DNA of 64,000 nucleotides from Leptospiraceae bacterium (lineage in GTDB: Bacteria > Spirochaetota > Leptospiria > Leptospirales > Leptospiraceae): positions 496,001-560,000 of the forward strand of contig JACKPC010000001.1 of the NCBI GenBank assembly GCA_024233835.1, read 5' to 3'. The translations under genes and the position numbers were made by a program. The notes under the pieces are model-generated. The model made no database searches. It was not told the origin of the DNA and worked only from the letters and a program-made list of their open reading frames with translations. Positions within the stretch are counted from its first letter, which is position 1, and each line of letters begins with the position of its first letter. This document shows positions 26,528-35,527 of the stretch, in pieces.

Positions 26528-27658
26528 CTATTCTTCCTGATTTTTTATTTTTAACTGAATTCGACTATACATATCGAGATATTCCCATTCTTCCTCTGTA
26601 TATACCGTATTAGCCAGTATTAATTCTCCATTTTTGTTTTCATAAATAATTTGGTTTCTGGCCAGACCCCAGAACTTCTTGCATAGAATAGGAAAATAAC
26701 GTCTATCTTTTCTTTCTGACCATAGGAACACATGTTCTCCATCCGGCGAAAGAAATTCTCCTCTTTCTACTCTTTCGTAGGAAACAACAGTTTCTTTACT
26801 AATTCCGATATTGGAAGCAAATACAGGTTTTCCATTTCCGGGAGGATAGGTCAGCTCTTTTAAATGTATTTCTCCTGTTTTACCGCTTAAAAGAAATACA
26901 TTACGACTATTTCCAAAATATAAAATGGGAGAAATGATATTCGATTCAAGTTTCGTACTTTCTTTTGTTTTTGGATTGAACCAGTAAAGATTATATGCTC
27001 CTGCATTTCCGGAAAATATAAGAAAATTCTTATCTATCGGATACAGGAAATTACGATTCTGTATTTTAGGAAATGGAGATTCTATTTGTTCTTTTTCTAA
27101 AATCAACACCGGACTATTATACCTTGTTGTAACTTCCCGGTATAAACTATTTTCCAAAAAGAAGTAAATTTCCAATCCATTGCTTGAAACTCCGGCTGCA
27201 TTTTCGCAGGAAACAGGGTTGGCTACATTGTAATCCGGAATATTTTCCTGAAGAGAAATGGAACGAATCACACATTTTCCCCGTTTATCCAGGGGGAAAG
27301 CCAGCAGGGCAGTTTCAGCACTCGAAGATGAAAAAACATTAATAGGGTTTTGTTTGAATTTTCGAATTTTTACACTGGGATTCGCAAGGTCTCGAAAAAT
27401 CAGTTTATTATCTTCCAACCATAATACCCGATTTCTATCGTTTGACATAACCAGAATTCTTTCATTTTTAGGTTTATTGCTTGAAAGAAGCTCATCACTA
27501 GCTCTCTGGGATTCGAGGATAGTTCTAAGACGATTACTGGCAATCTGATATTGTTCATTTTCAATCAGCTCATTGATTTCCCTTATCAAAGCTTCGTGTT
27601 TGGATTCACAGGAATAGAAAAAAGATAGAAGAATGAGAAAAAATACGGCTGTTCTCAA
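26528..27658 (-). CDS. lipoprotein with predicted beta-propeller-like fold
   Basis: A lipobox (LSFFYSC) at the N-terminus marks a lipoprotein of 376 residues. After a short helical part (about residues 20-70) the sequence is a series of beta-strand-like segments ending in polar turns, such as NRVLWLEDNKLIF and GEHVFLWSERKDRRYF, suggesting a WD40- or propeller-like fold. I do not recognise a named family. The start is TTG at 27658; the stop of the upstream gene overlaps it (TTGA), so the two are translationally coupled. Confidence 0.65.
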   Translation of the reverse strand: MRTAVFFLILLSFFYSCESKHEALIREINELIENEQYQIASNRLRTILESQRASDELLSSNKPKNERILVMSNDRNRVLWLEDNKLIFRDLANPSVKIRKFKQNPINVFSSSSAETALLAFPLDKRGKCVIRSISLQENIPDYNVANPVSCENAAGVSSNGLEIYFFLENSLYREVTTRYNSPVLILEKEQIESPFPKIQNRNFLYPIDKNFLIFSGNAGAYNLYWFNPKTKESTKLESNIISPILYFGNSRNVFLLSGKTGEIHLKELTYPPGNGKPVFASNIGISKETVVSYERVERGEFLSPDGEHVFLWSERKDRRYFPILCKKFWGLARNQIIYENKNGELILANTVYTEEEWEYLDMYSRIQLKIKNQEE

Positions 27659-28275
27659 ATTTCTTTATTTTCCTCTTTTTCAACAGGTGCTTCTTCTATC
27701 AATAATTCCTTAGAGAAGAGTTCACAACAATTTTTTCCAACCCGAATGGTTGAGGTATAGTTTAAACCAAAAGTTAAACCAAAACCGAGTATGGGAACCC
27801 AGCGGCGAAAGGATTTTCGCAGGTAACGTTTGGAAATATTTTCTCCGAGTTTATGAATAAACGCTTCCAGCAATTCTATACTCATAGGTCTAAGAAGGAT
27901 TCGAGTTCCCAGATCTTTTGCAAAGGAGGAAACGAGACTCGGTTCTGTTCCGCTAAAAAGACAATAGAGCATAGCTTCCCGGCTCAGGTTTGTATCTTTT
28001 CCATAAAGGGCAGCAATATCTTTTACAAGATGCCCCTGTATACGATACTGAATAATAATTTCCGGTACAAGGCTTAAATAATTTGCCCAGCTCGGGCTTA
28101 AAGATAGCCCCGAAGAAATTCCGGCGGTCTTCCAGGCAGCTTTTCGACTAATCTCCAAAGCAATTTCCAGAGGATCTCCTACAGACAAAGCGTAAGGACT
28201 GATATAACGATCAAAACCGGTTAATAAACTTAAAAATTTCGATGACATTTCTTTTGAAAACTGATTCTCACTCAT
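27655..28275 (-). CDS. EcsC-like membrane-associated protein
   Basis: The 206-residue protein has a central helical region with LVPEIIIQYRIQGHLVKDIAALYGKD, which resembles the EcsC family, and a C-terminal LGFGLTFGLNYTSTIRVGKNCCELF that could be membrane-embedded. EcsC proteins have been linked to secretion and membrane processes, but the function is not well defined. The gene starts the operon with the lipoprotein gene at 27658 and overlaps it by four bases. Assignment is tentative. Confidence 0.5.
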   Translation of the reverse strand: MSENQFSKEMSSKFLSLLTGFDRYISPYALSVGDPLEIALEISRKAAWKTAGISSGLSLSPSWANYLSLVPEIIIQYRIQGHLVKDIAALYGKDTNLSREAMLYCLFSGTEPSLVSSFAKDLGTRILLRPMSIELLEAFIHKLGENISKRYLRKSFRRWVPILGFGLTFGLNYTSTIRVGKNCCELFSKELLIEEAPVEKEENKEI

Positions 28276-28366
28276 TTGCTTAGCTATCCTCTACATTATG
28301 AATCCTTTTTCGGGATAATAAAAATGAATAGCTGAAAAAGTGCCATGTTTTTTTTTGTCTTATGTA

Positions 28367-29434
28367 ATGAGAGATAGGCTTTTAAAAATCCAGCAAAACT
28401 TCCAACGCATTGAAGAAGAATTATCCAGTCCGAAAATTTCCCCTACGAAAATAAAAGAACTGGCCAGAGAACGTTCCCGCCTTGCTCCGATTGTAGAAAA
28501 AGTAGAGCAATACCTTAAGGTAGAGAAAGACATGGAAGATGCCCTTCAACTTCTTAAATCCGAGAAAGATCCGGATATGATAAGTATGTTGAAGCAGGAA
28601 CAGGAAGAAGCAAAAGAAACTCTTATCTCATTACAGGAAGAGTTGGAATATCTTCTTCTTCCTCCCGATCCGAATTCAGGAAAAAATATACTGATAGAAA
28701 TTCGTGCCGGTACGGGTGGAGAAGAAGCCGGTTTGTTTGTTGCCGATCTTTTCCGTATGTATAGTCGCTATGCAGAAAAAGAAGGAATGCGTTATTCAAT
28801 TATAGATTCTACACCAACAGGTATTGGTGGTTTCAAAGAAATTATTTTTTCCATAGAAGATGAAAACGCCTACGATATTTTTAAATTTGAACCGGGAGCT
28901 CATCGTGTTCAAAGAATTCCTGCAACTGAATCAGGCGGAAGGATTCATACCAGTGCAGTAACCGTAGCTGTTTTGCCGGAAGCAGAAGAGTCAGAAGTTG
29001 AAATCACCGAACAGGATATTCGTATTGATGTATATCGTTCTTCCGGAGCCGGTGGACAGCACGTAAACACAACGGACTCTGCCGTTCGGATAACGCATAT
29101 TCCGACGGGAATCGTAGTTAGCTGTCAGGATGAAAAATCCCAGATAAAAAACCGAGAAAAAGCCATGCGTGTACTTCGAGCCAGAATTTTAGAAAAACAG
29201 GAAGAAGAGCGTCATGCTTCCGATGCAGCACTAAAGAAGAAGATGATTGGAAGTGGAGACCGTTCCGAGAGAATACGTACCTATAATTTTCCCCAGGGAA
29301 GAATTACCGATCACAGAATCAATTTCACCAGCCACAATTTACAGGTTGTTATGGATGGAGAATTAGACGAATTATTTGCGGCTCTTACTGAAAGAGACCG
29401 AATTAACCGTCTCCAGGAAGTTAAATCTTCTTGA
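28367..29434 (+). CDS. prfA: peptide chain release factor 1
   Basis: RF1 releases the finished protein at UAA and UAG stop codons. The stop-codon recognition motif is PAT (QRIPATESGGRIHTSA) and the hydrolysis motif is GGQ (SSGAGGQHVNTTDSAVRITH), which together identify RF1 rather than RF2. I start at ATG 28367 (355 residues) because the family begins MRDRLLKIQQ; an upstream in-frame GTG at 28340 would add only a hydrophobic tail. No internal frameshift, unlike prfB, is expected or seen. Confidence 0.95.
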   Translation: MRDRLLKIQQNFQRIEEELSSPKISPTKIKELARERSRLAPIVEKVEQYLKVEKDMEDALQLLKSEKDPDMISMLKQEQEEAKETLISLQEELEYLLLPPDPNSGKNILIEIRAGTGGEEAGLFVADLFRMYSRYAEKEGMRYSIIDSTPTGIGGFKEIIFSIEDENAYDIFKFEPGAHRVQRIPATESGGRIHTSAVTVAVLPEAEESEVEITEQDIRIDVYRSSGAGGQHVNTTDSAVRITHIPTGIVVSCQDEKSQIKNREKAMRVLRARILEKQEEERHASDAALKKKMIGSGDRSERIRTYNFPQGRITDHRINFTSHNLQVVMDGELDELFAALTERDRINRLQEVKSS

Positions 29435-29514
29435 ATTATAGTAAAGCAAGTAAGCAGAATGTTATAACTTGATATTGAAATGGGATTTTTCGGATGATAT
29501 TTTAAATTTCCTCC

Positions 29515-30075
29515 CTATGATTTCCGAAGATCCTTTACATTTACATTGAGAATCCTTAAACCGATTTCCTCGAGCCTCGTTTCGAGAGTTTTAATTATAA
29601 CATCTGCCAACTTTTCTCTGTCGGAATTCATATCTTCAAACCCGGAAAACTGGAATAAAATAGAACTCAATTCCGCTTTTACAAACTCCTCAGCCAGTGC
29701 AATCATTTGTTTTTCACTCAGTCCGAGTAACTTTCTTGCTGCGTTTTCAGCGAATCCGGGTTCAGGGGAAATATGTAAGGATAATGTGATAGATAAATAC
29801 ACCTGTTCTGATGTTTGATTCATATTGCCGGTAACGCTAGTATTTAAATACATGGGAGCAAGGTCCAGGAAGGCATATTTTTGAAGAATAGGCCAGATAA
29901 ATTTTCTGCCACCCCGAACACAGACAAAATCCTGATTCGGTCCCACTCCACCATAAACCACCATCATCTTATTAGGAGGACAAACCTTGATGCGTGTGAA
30001 AAGAAAAATTAGAAAAGTAATAACAACAAGAAGAGGAAAGGCCATCAGGATTATCAGAGCCGGAAAAGTATTCAT
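29515..30075 (-). CDS. SPFH/flotillin-like membrane protein (short)
   Basis: One N-terminal transmembrane helix (LIILMAFPLLVVITFLIFLF) is followed by an SPFH-like domain: PPNKMMVVYGGVG, FIWPILQKYAFLDLAPM, SITLSLHISPE and the C-terminal LETRLEEIGLRILNVNVKDLR. At 186 residues it lacks the long coiled-coil tail of flotillins, so it is a minimal SPFH protein that should sit in the inner membrane. It is convergent with prfA. Confidence 0.75.
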   Translation of the reverse strand: MNTFPALIILMAFPLLVVITFLIFLFTRIKVCPPNKMMVVYGGVGPNQDFVCVRGGRKFIWPILQKYAFLDLAPMYLNTSVTGNMNQTSEQVYLSITLSLHISPEPGFAENAARKLLGLSEKQMIALAEEFVKAELSSILFQFSGFEDMNSDREKLADVIIKTLETRLEEIGLRILNVNVKDLRKS

Positions 30076-30153
30076 ATCTATTATGTCTTAAATAAAGAGA
30101 TAATAAAGTAAACTAATAAAAAAATCCAGCTTTTTCAAGGGAATACAGAAAAC

Positions 30154-30266
30154 TATTCCTATAATTATCTACTCAAAAAAACAGGGAGAAATTTCCTTGA
30201 CTACCGGTTTAAACCGGTAGTCAGTAGGAGTTTCCCGGAAAAATTGAGTGGATATTCCTATAATTA
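30154..30266. mobile_element. MITE-like hairpin element with flanking direct repeats
   Basis: An 85-base hairpin-forming block (30168-30252) lies between two perfect 14-bp direct repeats TATTCCTATAATTA at 30154-30167 and 30253-30266. Its ends are TCTACTCAA and TTGAGTGGA, inverted with one mismatch. Its centre is a perfect 26-bp palindrome (TGACTACCGGTTT / AAACCGGTAGTCA, 30198-30223), with imperfect pairing between. It has no ORF. It looks like a miniature inverted-repeat element whose insertion duplicated the target, though a 14-bp target duplication is long. Confidence 0.55.
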
Positions 30267-30364
30267 CAAAATACTCTTAGGAGCAGGCCTTTTATTCCAA
30301 AATACGCTGTGTAGTAATGAAAAATCCTTGATTGTATTTTTGCAAAAAAATTCATAATCTAAGC

Positions 30365-31618
30365 ATGTCAAATGTACCTGAAATCGTACCAATAGGCGAG
30401 CTACCTCCCCTCGGAGTGGTTCCTAAGAAAATGTATGCACAACTTATTCGACCGGAGCGTTTTGGTGAGCCCAAAGATGCCTTTAAAATCGAACAGATTG
30501 AGGTTCCCGAAATAAAGCCGGATGAAGTGCTGGTAGCTGTTATGGCTGCCGGTGTGAACTATAATAACGTCTGGGCGGCATTGGGCTATCCTGTGGACGT
30601 AATCGGTGCCCGTAATAAAAAAGGTGAACCAGAAAAGTTTCATATCGGTGGTTCTGATGCTTCAGGAATCGTTTATAAAGTGGGTTCGGAAGTTAAGGAT
30701 CTCAAAGTGGGTGATGAAGTTGTAATCCACTGTGGAATCTGGGACAAAGAGGATCCCTGGGTGAAAGCAGGGAATGATCCGATGTTTGCCCCTTCTCAAC
30801 TAATCTGGGGATATGAGACCAACTGGGGTTCTTTTGCCCAGTTTACAAAAGTTCAGGCTCACCAGTGCTTACCCCGTCCCAAACACATGACCTGGGAAGA
30901 ATCGGCTGCATACATGCTGGTTGGAGCAACTGCTTATAGGATGTTACACCACTGGAAACCCAATGATGTAAAAAAAGACGATGTGGTTTTAATCTGGGGT
31001 GGTTCCGGTGGACTTGGAGCTATGGCAATTCAGATTGTGAAAGCAGCGGGTGGAGTTCCTATTGCTGTAGTCAGTTCGGATGATAAGATCGATTTTTGTA
31101 AAAAACTCGGAGCTAAAGGTGTAATTAATCGTAAGAATTTTGATCACTGGGGAGCTATTACCACCGATATAAACAAGCCGGAAGTATTTGTGGAGTGGAC
31201 TAAAAAAGCTCGAGAATTTGGAAAAGCTATCTGGGACATAGCAGGAAAAGGAAAAAATCCTCGTATTGTTTTTGAACACCCCGGAGAAAGTACAGTTCCA
31301 ACTTCTGCTTTTGTATGTGAAACCGGCGGGATGGTGGTTATCTGTGCCGGAACTACAGGTTTTAATGCTTCTGTTGATCTTCGCTATCTCTGGATGAGAC
31401 AAAAAAGGTTGCAGGGTTCCCATTTTGCAAATGATGAGAACTCCAGGGATTTTAACCAATTAGTTCTGGATGGAAAAATTGACCCCTGTTTATCAAAAAT
31501 TTTCAAGTTTGAAGAAACAGGCGAATGCCACCAGTTAATGAGAGAGAATAAACATCCGCATGGAAATATGTCTATTCTCGTCGGAGCAAAAGAAGTCGGA
31601 CTGGGAAAAAAAGCCTAA
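30365..31618 (+). CDS. ccr: crotonyl-CoA carboxylase/reductase
   Basis: Ccr is an NADPH-dependent MDR-family enzyme that reduces and carboxylates crotonyl-CoA to ethylmalonyl-CoA, the key step of the ethylmalonyl-CoA pathway; some relatives only reduce. The sequence follows Ccr closely: GVNYNNVWAALGYP, GGSDASGIVYKVG, IWGYETNWGSFAQF, WGGSGGLGAMAIQ, GKAIWDIAGKG, FEHPGEST and YLWMRQKRLQGSHFA. I start at ATG 30365 (417 residues); the frame extends 11 codons upstream without a good ribosome site. It is monocistronic and ends at a clear terminator. The MITE-like hairpin lies about 100 bases upstream. Confidence 0.9.
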   Translation: MSNVPEIVPIGELPPLGVVPKKMYAQLIRPERFGEPKDAFKIEQIEVPEIKPDEVLVAVMAAGVNYNNVWAALGYPVDVIGARNKKGEPEKFHIGGSDASGIVYKVGSEVKDLKVGDEVVIHCGIWDKEDPWVKAGNDPMFAPSQLIWGYETNWGSFAQFTKVQAHQCLPRPKHMTWEESAAYMLVGATAYRMLHHWKPNDVKKDDVVLIWGGSGGLGAMAIQIVKAAGGVPIAVVSSDDKIDFCKKLGAKGVINRKNFDHWGAITTDINKPEVFVEWTKKAREFGKAIWDIAGKGKNPRIVFEHPGESTVPTSAFVCETGGMVVICAGTTGFNASVDLRYLWMRQKRLQGSHFANDENSRDFNQLVLDGKIDPCLSKIFKFEETGECHQLMRENKHPHGNMSILVGAKEVGLGKKA

Positions 31619-31625
31619 AACAATA

Positions 31626-31675
31626 ACACAGGGGGAAGTCTTTCTTCCTGTGTCTTTTATTTTTCTTTATACTCA
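31626..31675 (+). terminator. intrinsic terminator of ccr
   Basis: ACACAGG...GGAAG pairs with CTTCCTGTGT (31626-31653, two extra G bulged) around a TCTTT loop, and is followed by a T-rich run to about 31675. It begins eight bases after the ccr stop codon. Confidence 0.75.
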
Positions 31676-31788
31676 TTCAATTTTTAACTTTCCAAATATT
31701 TATAAAAATTCAAAACTGACGATACGATCTTTGAAAAATAAAGTTTTGGGGCAGGCAATACACTAAAGGAAATGAGTGTACATATAAT

Positions 31789-32337
31789 ATGAAAATTTTT
31801 GCTTACCTTTTATTCTTAGCTTTTTTTTCGAGCTTACTTCATGCTGATTTTCCGAGGTTTAGTGAATACTCTTTTAAAAGAGAAGATTATATTGCTGCTT
31901 TACAAAAGCAGAAGCAGGAAAATAAGTTAAAACCTCCACTAAAAAAGTTACATATAAATCGAAACAAGGAAACCCTCCAATTTTTGCAGATTCCTTTCTC
32001 TCATAAATTACCAGTTATGAGAAGTTTTTCTGATGATAGCGTTAATCCGCACAGGGGACTACTCTTTACCTATAGTACTACCGGTCATGTAAAGTCCTCA
32101 CTATCCGGAAAAGTTGTGGTTGTAGATTATATGGAAGGATATGACAATTATATCATCCTTGAGCATAATAATAAATTAACCACTATTTATGCCCACCTTG
32201 ATCATATAACCGTGAAAGAGGGAGACTACATACACAGGGGAAAGATGCTCGGAACCCTGATAAAAAATAAAGGTTTATATTTCCAGATAAATAAAGATAA
32301 AAAGGCCTTGAATCCAACTACATTTTTAAAGGAATAA
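31789..32337 (+). CDS. degenerate M23 (LytM) family protein
   Basis: A signal peptide (residues 1-19) precedes a 182-residue protein whose second half is a LytM/M23 beta domain (HRGLLFTYSTTG, IILEHNNKLTTIYAHLDHITVKEGDYIHRGK). Active LytM enzymes bind zinc through HxxxD and HxH. Here H88 is kept but the Asp position is Leu92, and the final metal His in the LHFEI-like segment is Tyr164. H136 remains. The protein is probably not an active peptidase; like EnvC or NlpD it could instead regulate a cell-wall amidase. Confidence 0.75.
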   Translation: MKIFAYLLFLAFFSSLLHADFPRFSEYSFKREDYIAALQKQKQENKLKPPLKKLHINRNKETLQFLQIPFSHKLPVMRSFSDDSVNPHRGLLFTYSTTGHVKSSLSGKVVVVDYMEGYDNYIILEHNNKLTTIYAHLDHITVKEGDYIHRGKMLGTLIKNKGLYFQINKDKKALNPTTFLKE

Positions 32338-32415
32338 GGTAGGAAATAGTTTACAAAAAAAAAGAGAAATTTTTATCTTATTCTAAATTACCGGGAAAAC
32401 TATAAGTAAAGGTAC

Positions 32416-33480
32416 TTGACATTGGCAGGACCAACCATAAGACACTACAATAACCAGGCCATCATCTATTTTGATGGAGATCCACCTGAAGAAATTTACG
32501 TTCTGAAAAGTGGCAGGATCATCCTTACCTACACAGATATAGATACAAAAGCCGAAATAAAAGAAGATGTGAAAATAGGAGAATTCTTCGGAGTTCGTTC
32601 CACTCTGGGTCATTATCCAAGAGAAGAAACGGCACAGGTAATTGGTGGAGCTACCGTCCTGGTTTTTAAACTTCCTGAATTTGAAACCTTCGTAGCAAAT
32701 CGAACCCATCTTATTATTAAGATGATGAAAGTATTCTCCAGTCAATTAAGGCAGTATCACCGTAAAGTTCGAGAAAATCTTGGTGATTCCACAGAAGTCC
32801 GATCTCCTTCCTATGAACTGGTGAATGTCGGAGAAGTATTCTATCGAAATGGAGAGTTTGAACATGCCACTCATGCTTTCGAGAAATATTTGCAATACTA
32901 TCCAGGAGGAGTTTATTCCGGTAGGGTACAGGAATTACTGAACTTTCTCAAAAGAGGTAGTGCATTTCCTCCTCATATGCCTACTCTTGCCTATGAAAAA
33001 GAACGACAGGGACCGGTTTCTGTTCAGGATGCGAATCGAGGGGCTTTTCAAAAACCTTCTCCGAAACCTGTTGTTGCTTCGACAAATCGGGATAACTCCC
33101 TAAAAGGTCTATACCAGCAGGCCAGAGAAAAAGAAGAGGGTGGAAAGTATAGTGAAGCTATCAGTCTTTATAGGGCTGTTACGGAAATGCAAGCCTCTGA
33201 TGACGAAAGAAATAATCACGAAGAAGCTTTTTTTTCTCTCGGGCGTTGTCAAAAAACCAGTATGAATCTGGATGCTGCTTTTATAAGTTTTTCCAATCTT
33301 TTGAAAAATTATCCGCAGTCAGGAAAAGCAAAAGAAGCTATTTTGAATATGGCAGAGATTTCAGAACAGAAATCCGATAAAGCCAAAGCCATAGCTCTAT
33401 ATTCCAAACTCATTTCTATGCCGCCTGCAGATACGATTTCAGACAGGGCTCGGCAAAAAATTCAAGAATTAAGATCCTGA
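32416..33480 (+). CDS. cyclic-nucleotide-binding-like and TPR protein
   Basis: The N-terminal 125 residues form a CAP-type cyclic-nucleotide-binding fold (IYFDGDPPEEIYVLKSGRIIL, IGEFFGVRSTLGHYPREETAQVIGG), with a degenerate phosphate-binding cassette. The C-terminal half has TPR-like repeats (GEVFYRNGEFEHATHAFEKYLQYYPGG and others). No DNA-binding domain is present. The start is TTG at 32416 after an AAAGG site, with a second in-frame TTG two codons later. The next gene, a CRP-like regulator, starts 8 bases after the stop, so the two are an operon. Confidence 0.75.
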   Translation: MTLAGPTIRHYNNQAIIYFDGDPPEEIYVLKSGRIILTYTDIDTKAEIKEDVKIGEFFGVRSTLGHYPREETAQVIGGATVLVFKLPEFETFVANRTHLIIKMMKVFSSQLRQYHRKVRENLGDSTEVRSPSYELVNVGEVFYRNGEFEHATHAFEKYLQYYPGGVYSGRVQELLNFLKRGSAFPPHMPTLAYEKERQGPVSVQDANRGAFQKPSPKPVVASTNRDNSLKGLYQQAREKEEGGKYSEAISLYRAVTEMQASDDERNNHEEAFFSLGRCQKTSMNLDAAFISFSNLLKNYPQSGKAKEAILNMAEISEQKSDKAKAIALYSKLISMPPADTISDRARQKIQELRS

Positions 33481-33488
33481 GGTATATA

Positions 33489-34127
33489 ATGCTGAAATTA
33501 GATGCAATGTTTGAGAAATTTGGTAAAGTGTACAATCCGGATCAGGTTATTTTCTGCGAATATGAGCCGGGAAATGATTTTTATCTCATCCAGGAAGGCA
33601 GGGTAAAAATTACAAAAACAGTGGGGAATTCTATCAAAACCATAGACATTCTCGAAGCAGGGGAAATATTTGGTGAGATGGCGATCCTCGAGGAGCAACC
33701 CCGCTCGGCTTCTGCCATAGCCATTGATCAGGTAAAGGTTTTAAATTTTAACCGGGCAAATTTTGAATTACTGATGACTAAAAATCCACCGCTGGCTCTC
33801 AGAGTGCTTACTGTTTTTTCCAAGAGGGTTTACGATGCGAAACGGCGTCTAAAAATTTTATTAATGGATGATATTCAGGGAAAGGTTGCAGATGTATTTC
33901 TTATGCTATACGAGAAAGAATTCGGAAATGAAAAAGGAAGACAGGAAGTCACATTAAAAATCACAGCTAATGATGTGGCAAGTTGGTGTGCACAGCCCGC
34001 ATCCGAAGTGCAAAAAATTATAAATCAATTTAAAAAGGCAAATAAGCTAGAAATCTTTGCAGACAGAATTGTTATAAAAAATATAGTGGACATGCAGAGA
34101 CTTGTAGCTCAAAAAAGAAGGTCCTAA
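33489..34127 (+). CDS. Crp/Fnr-family transcriptional regulator
   Basis: The 212-residue protein has a cyclic-nucleotide-binding domain with a complete phosphate-binding cassette (GEIFGEMAILEEQPRSASAIAID) and a C-terminal winged helix of CRP type (LKITANDVASWCAQPASEVQKIINQFKKANKLEIFADRIVI). It should bind DNA in response to a small ligand, perhaps cAMP. GAGG lies seven bases before the ATG. It is coupled to the cNMP-TPR protein upstream. Confidence 0.88.
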   Translation: MLKLDAMFEKFGKVYNPDQVIFCEYEPGNDFYLIQEGRVKITKTVGNSIKTIDILEAGEIFGEMAILEEQPRSASAIAIDQVKVLNFNRANFELLMTKNPPLALRVLTVFSKRVYDAKRRLKILLMDDIQGKVADVFLMLYEKEFGNEKGRQEVTLKITANDVASWCAQPASEVQKIINQFKKANKLEIFADRIVIKNIVDMQRLVAQKRRS

Positions 34128-34142
34128 AGTAAATTTGTTGGC

Positions 34143-34216
34143 GCTTCCGTAGCTCAGGTGGATAGAGCATTTGTTTCCTAAACAAAGGGTCACAGGTTCG
34201 AGTCCTGTCGGGAGCA
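34143..34216 (+). tRNA. tRNA-Arg (anticodon CCT)
   Basis: The 74-base sequence folds as a tRNA: acceptor GCTTCCG/CGGGAGC (one T-G pair), D stem GCTC/GAGC, anticodon stem TTTGT/ACAAA with loop TTCCTAA, and T stem ACAGG/CCTGT with loop TTCGAGT. The anticodon at 34177-34179 is CCT, which reads AGG (Arg). The discriminator base is A and no CCA is encoded, so CCA must be added enzymatically. Confidence 0.95.
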
Positions 34217-34236
34217 AAAAATTTCAGGAGTTATCA

Positions 34237-34716
34237 ATGATTAAAAAGTCTCTAATCCTCTTTGTACTTGTGAGTTTTCCTCTTTTATCTCAAAGTGTAG
34301 ACTCTTATTTGAGTAGCTTAAAGTCCGGTTCAGATAGTGAAAAAGAACAGGCCTGCACATATCTCGGAGAAAAAGGGAGTAATATGGCGAAAACAGTTGT
34401 TTCTGAGGTTATTATAGCCTTAAAAACAACTACGAACTCGGATGTAGCTCTTGCCTGTGCCAATGCTCTGGGCTATTTTAAGTTGAACGGGCCGAGTACG
34501 GAGGCTTTGAAAGAAAGAATTACTACTGATAAAAATACAGATGTAGTATACGCTTCCCTTTTAGCTCTTTTGAATATAACAGTAAATAACAAACAGTATG
34601 AACCGGCAGCCAAAGAAGCTATGGAATTTGCAGATAAGAATCACAGGGATGATGAGTTTGTAGCTGATTTACTGGATAAAATAAAGGCTCAATTACAACA
34701 ATTAGGTATAAAATAA
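34237..34716 (+). CDS. exported HEAT-repeat-like protein
   Basis: After a signal peptide (MIKKSLILFVLVSFPLLSQS) the 159-residue protein contains short helical repeats of HEAT type (DSEKEQACTYLGEKGS, SDVALACANALGYFKLNGPS, TDVVYASLLALLNITVN). HEAT repeats bind other proteins, and export suggests a periplasmic role. The ATG at 34237 follows CAGGAG; an ORF start inside the upstream tRNA is spurious. The MoeB/ThiF-like gene follows 10 bases later. Confidence 0.75.
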   Translation: MIKKSLILFVLVSFPLLSQSVDSYLSSLKSGSDSEKEQACTYLGEKGSNMAKTVVSEVIIALKTTTNSDVALACANALGYFKLNGPSTEALKERITTDKNTDVVYASLLALLNITVNNKQYEPAAKEAMEFADKNHRDDEFVADLLDKIKAQLQQLGIK

Positions 34717-34726
34717 GAAATAGAGT

Positions 34727-35527
34727 ATGCTCTCCCGGGACGAAATAACCCGTTACTCCCGAAATATTCTTTTAGGAGAGGTCGGAAAAAAGGGTCAGGA
34801 GAAACTCGCGGCCTCTACTGTTGCAGTAATCGGAGCAGGTGGTCTTGGTAGCCCGGTTTTGTTTTACCTGGCTGCTACCGGGATTGGAACGTTACGCATT
34901 GTAGACTATGATACGGTTGATCTAACCAACCTTCAAAGACAAATTCTTTACCATACATCTTCTCAAGATTTGCCGAAAGTAGAGGCAGCTCGAGAAATTT
35001 TATCAAAATTAAACCCTAATATTCAAGTGGAAATATTCCGGACAAGGTTGGAAGCTTCTAATGCAGAATCTATTCTTACAGGTTCTGATATTGTAATAGA
35101 AGGCTCTGATAACTTTGAAACCAAGTTTTTAGTAAATGATGCTTGCTTTTTTCTTAAAATTCCTCTAATCATCGGGGGAATTTTGCAGTTTGAAGGGCAG
35201 GTAATCGGAATAAAACCTGGAGAAACCGCCTGTTATCGTTGTATTTTTGTAAATCCTCCCCCTCCTGACGAAATTCCCAATTGTGCTGATTCGGGTGTTA
35301 TTGGAAGTATGGCAGGGATTATTGGAAGTATTCAGGCCCTGGAAGCTACTAAAGCAATTCTTGGTTTTCCGGAAGCGGGACTTTTTGGAAAAATTTTAAG
35401 TATGGAAGCAAAGGAAATGAATTTCCGAAAAATAATAGTGAAGAAAAATTTAAATTGTCCACTTTGTGGAGCCAATCCTTCTATAACTTCGATTATGGAC
35501 TCAGAGGCGGGTAAACCCGCCTGTTGA
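34727..35527 (+). CDS. MoeB/ThiF-family adenylyltransferase
   Basis: The 266-residue protein is an E1-like enzyme that adenylates the C-terminus of a small sulfur-carrier protein such as MoaD or ThiS. The ATP-binding GxGGxG is VIGAGGLGSP, the R-finger region is NLQRQILY and two CxxC zinc motifs occur (CYRC, CPLC). The NCADSGVIGSMAGIIGSIQA segment is typical. The C-terminal rhodanese domain of some relatives is absent. Whether it serves molybdopterin or thiamine is not clear from context. Confidence 0.85.
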   Translation: MLSRDEITRYSRNILLGEVGKKGQEKLAASTVAVIGAGGLGSPVLFYLAATGIGTLRIVDYDTVDLTNLQRQILYHTSSQDLPKVEAAREILSKLNPNIQVEIFRTRLEASNAESILTGSDIVIEGSDNFETKFLVNDACFFLKIPLIIGGILQFEGQVIGIKPGETACYRCIFVNPPPPDEIPNCADSGVIGSMAGIIGSIQALEATKAILGFPEAGLFGKILSMEAKEMNFRKIIVKKNLNCPLCGANPSITSIMDSEAGKPAC

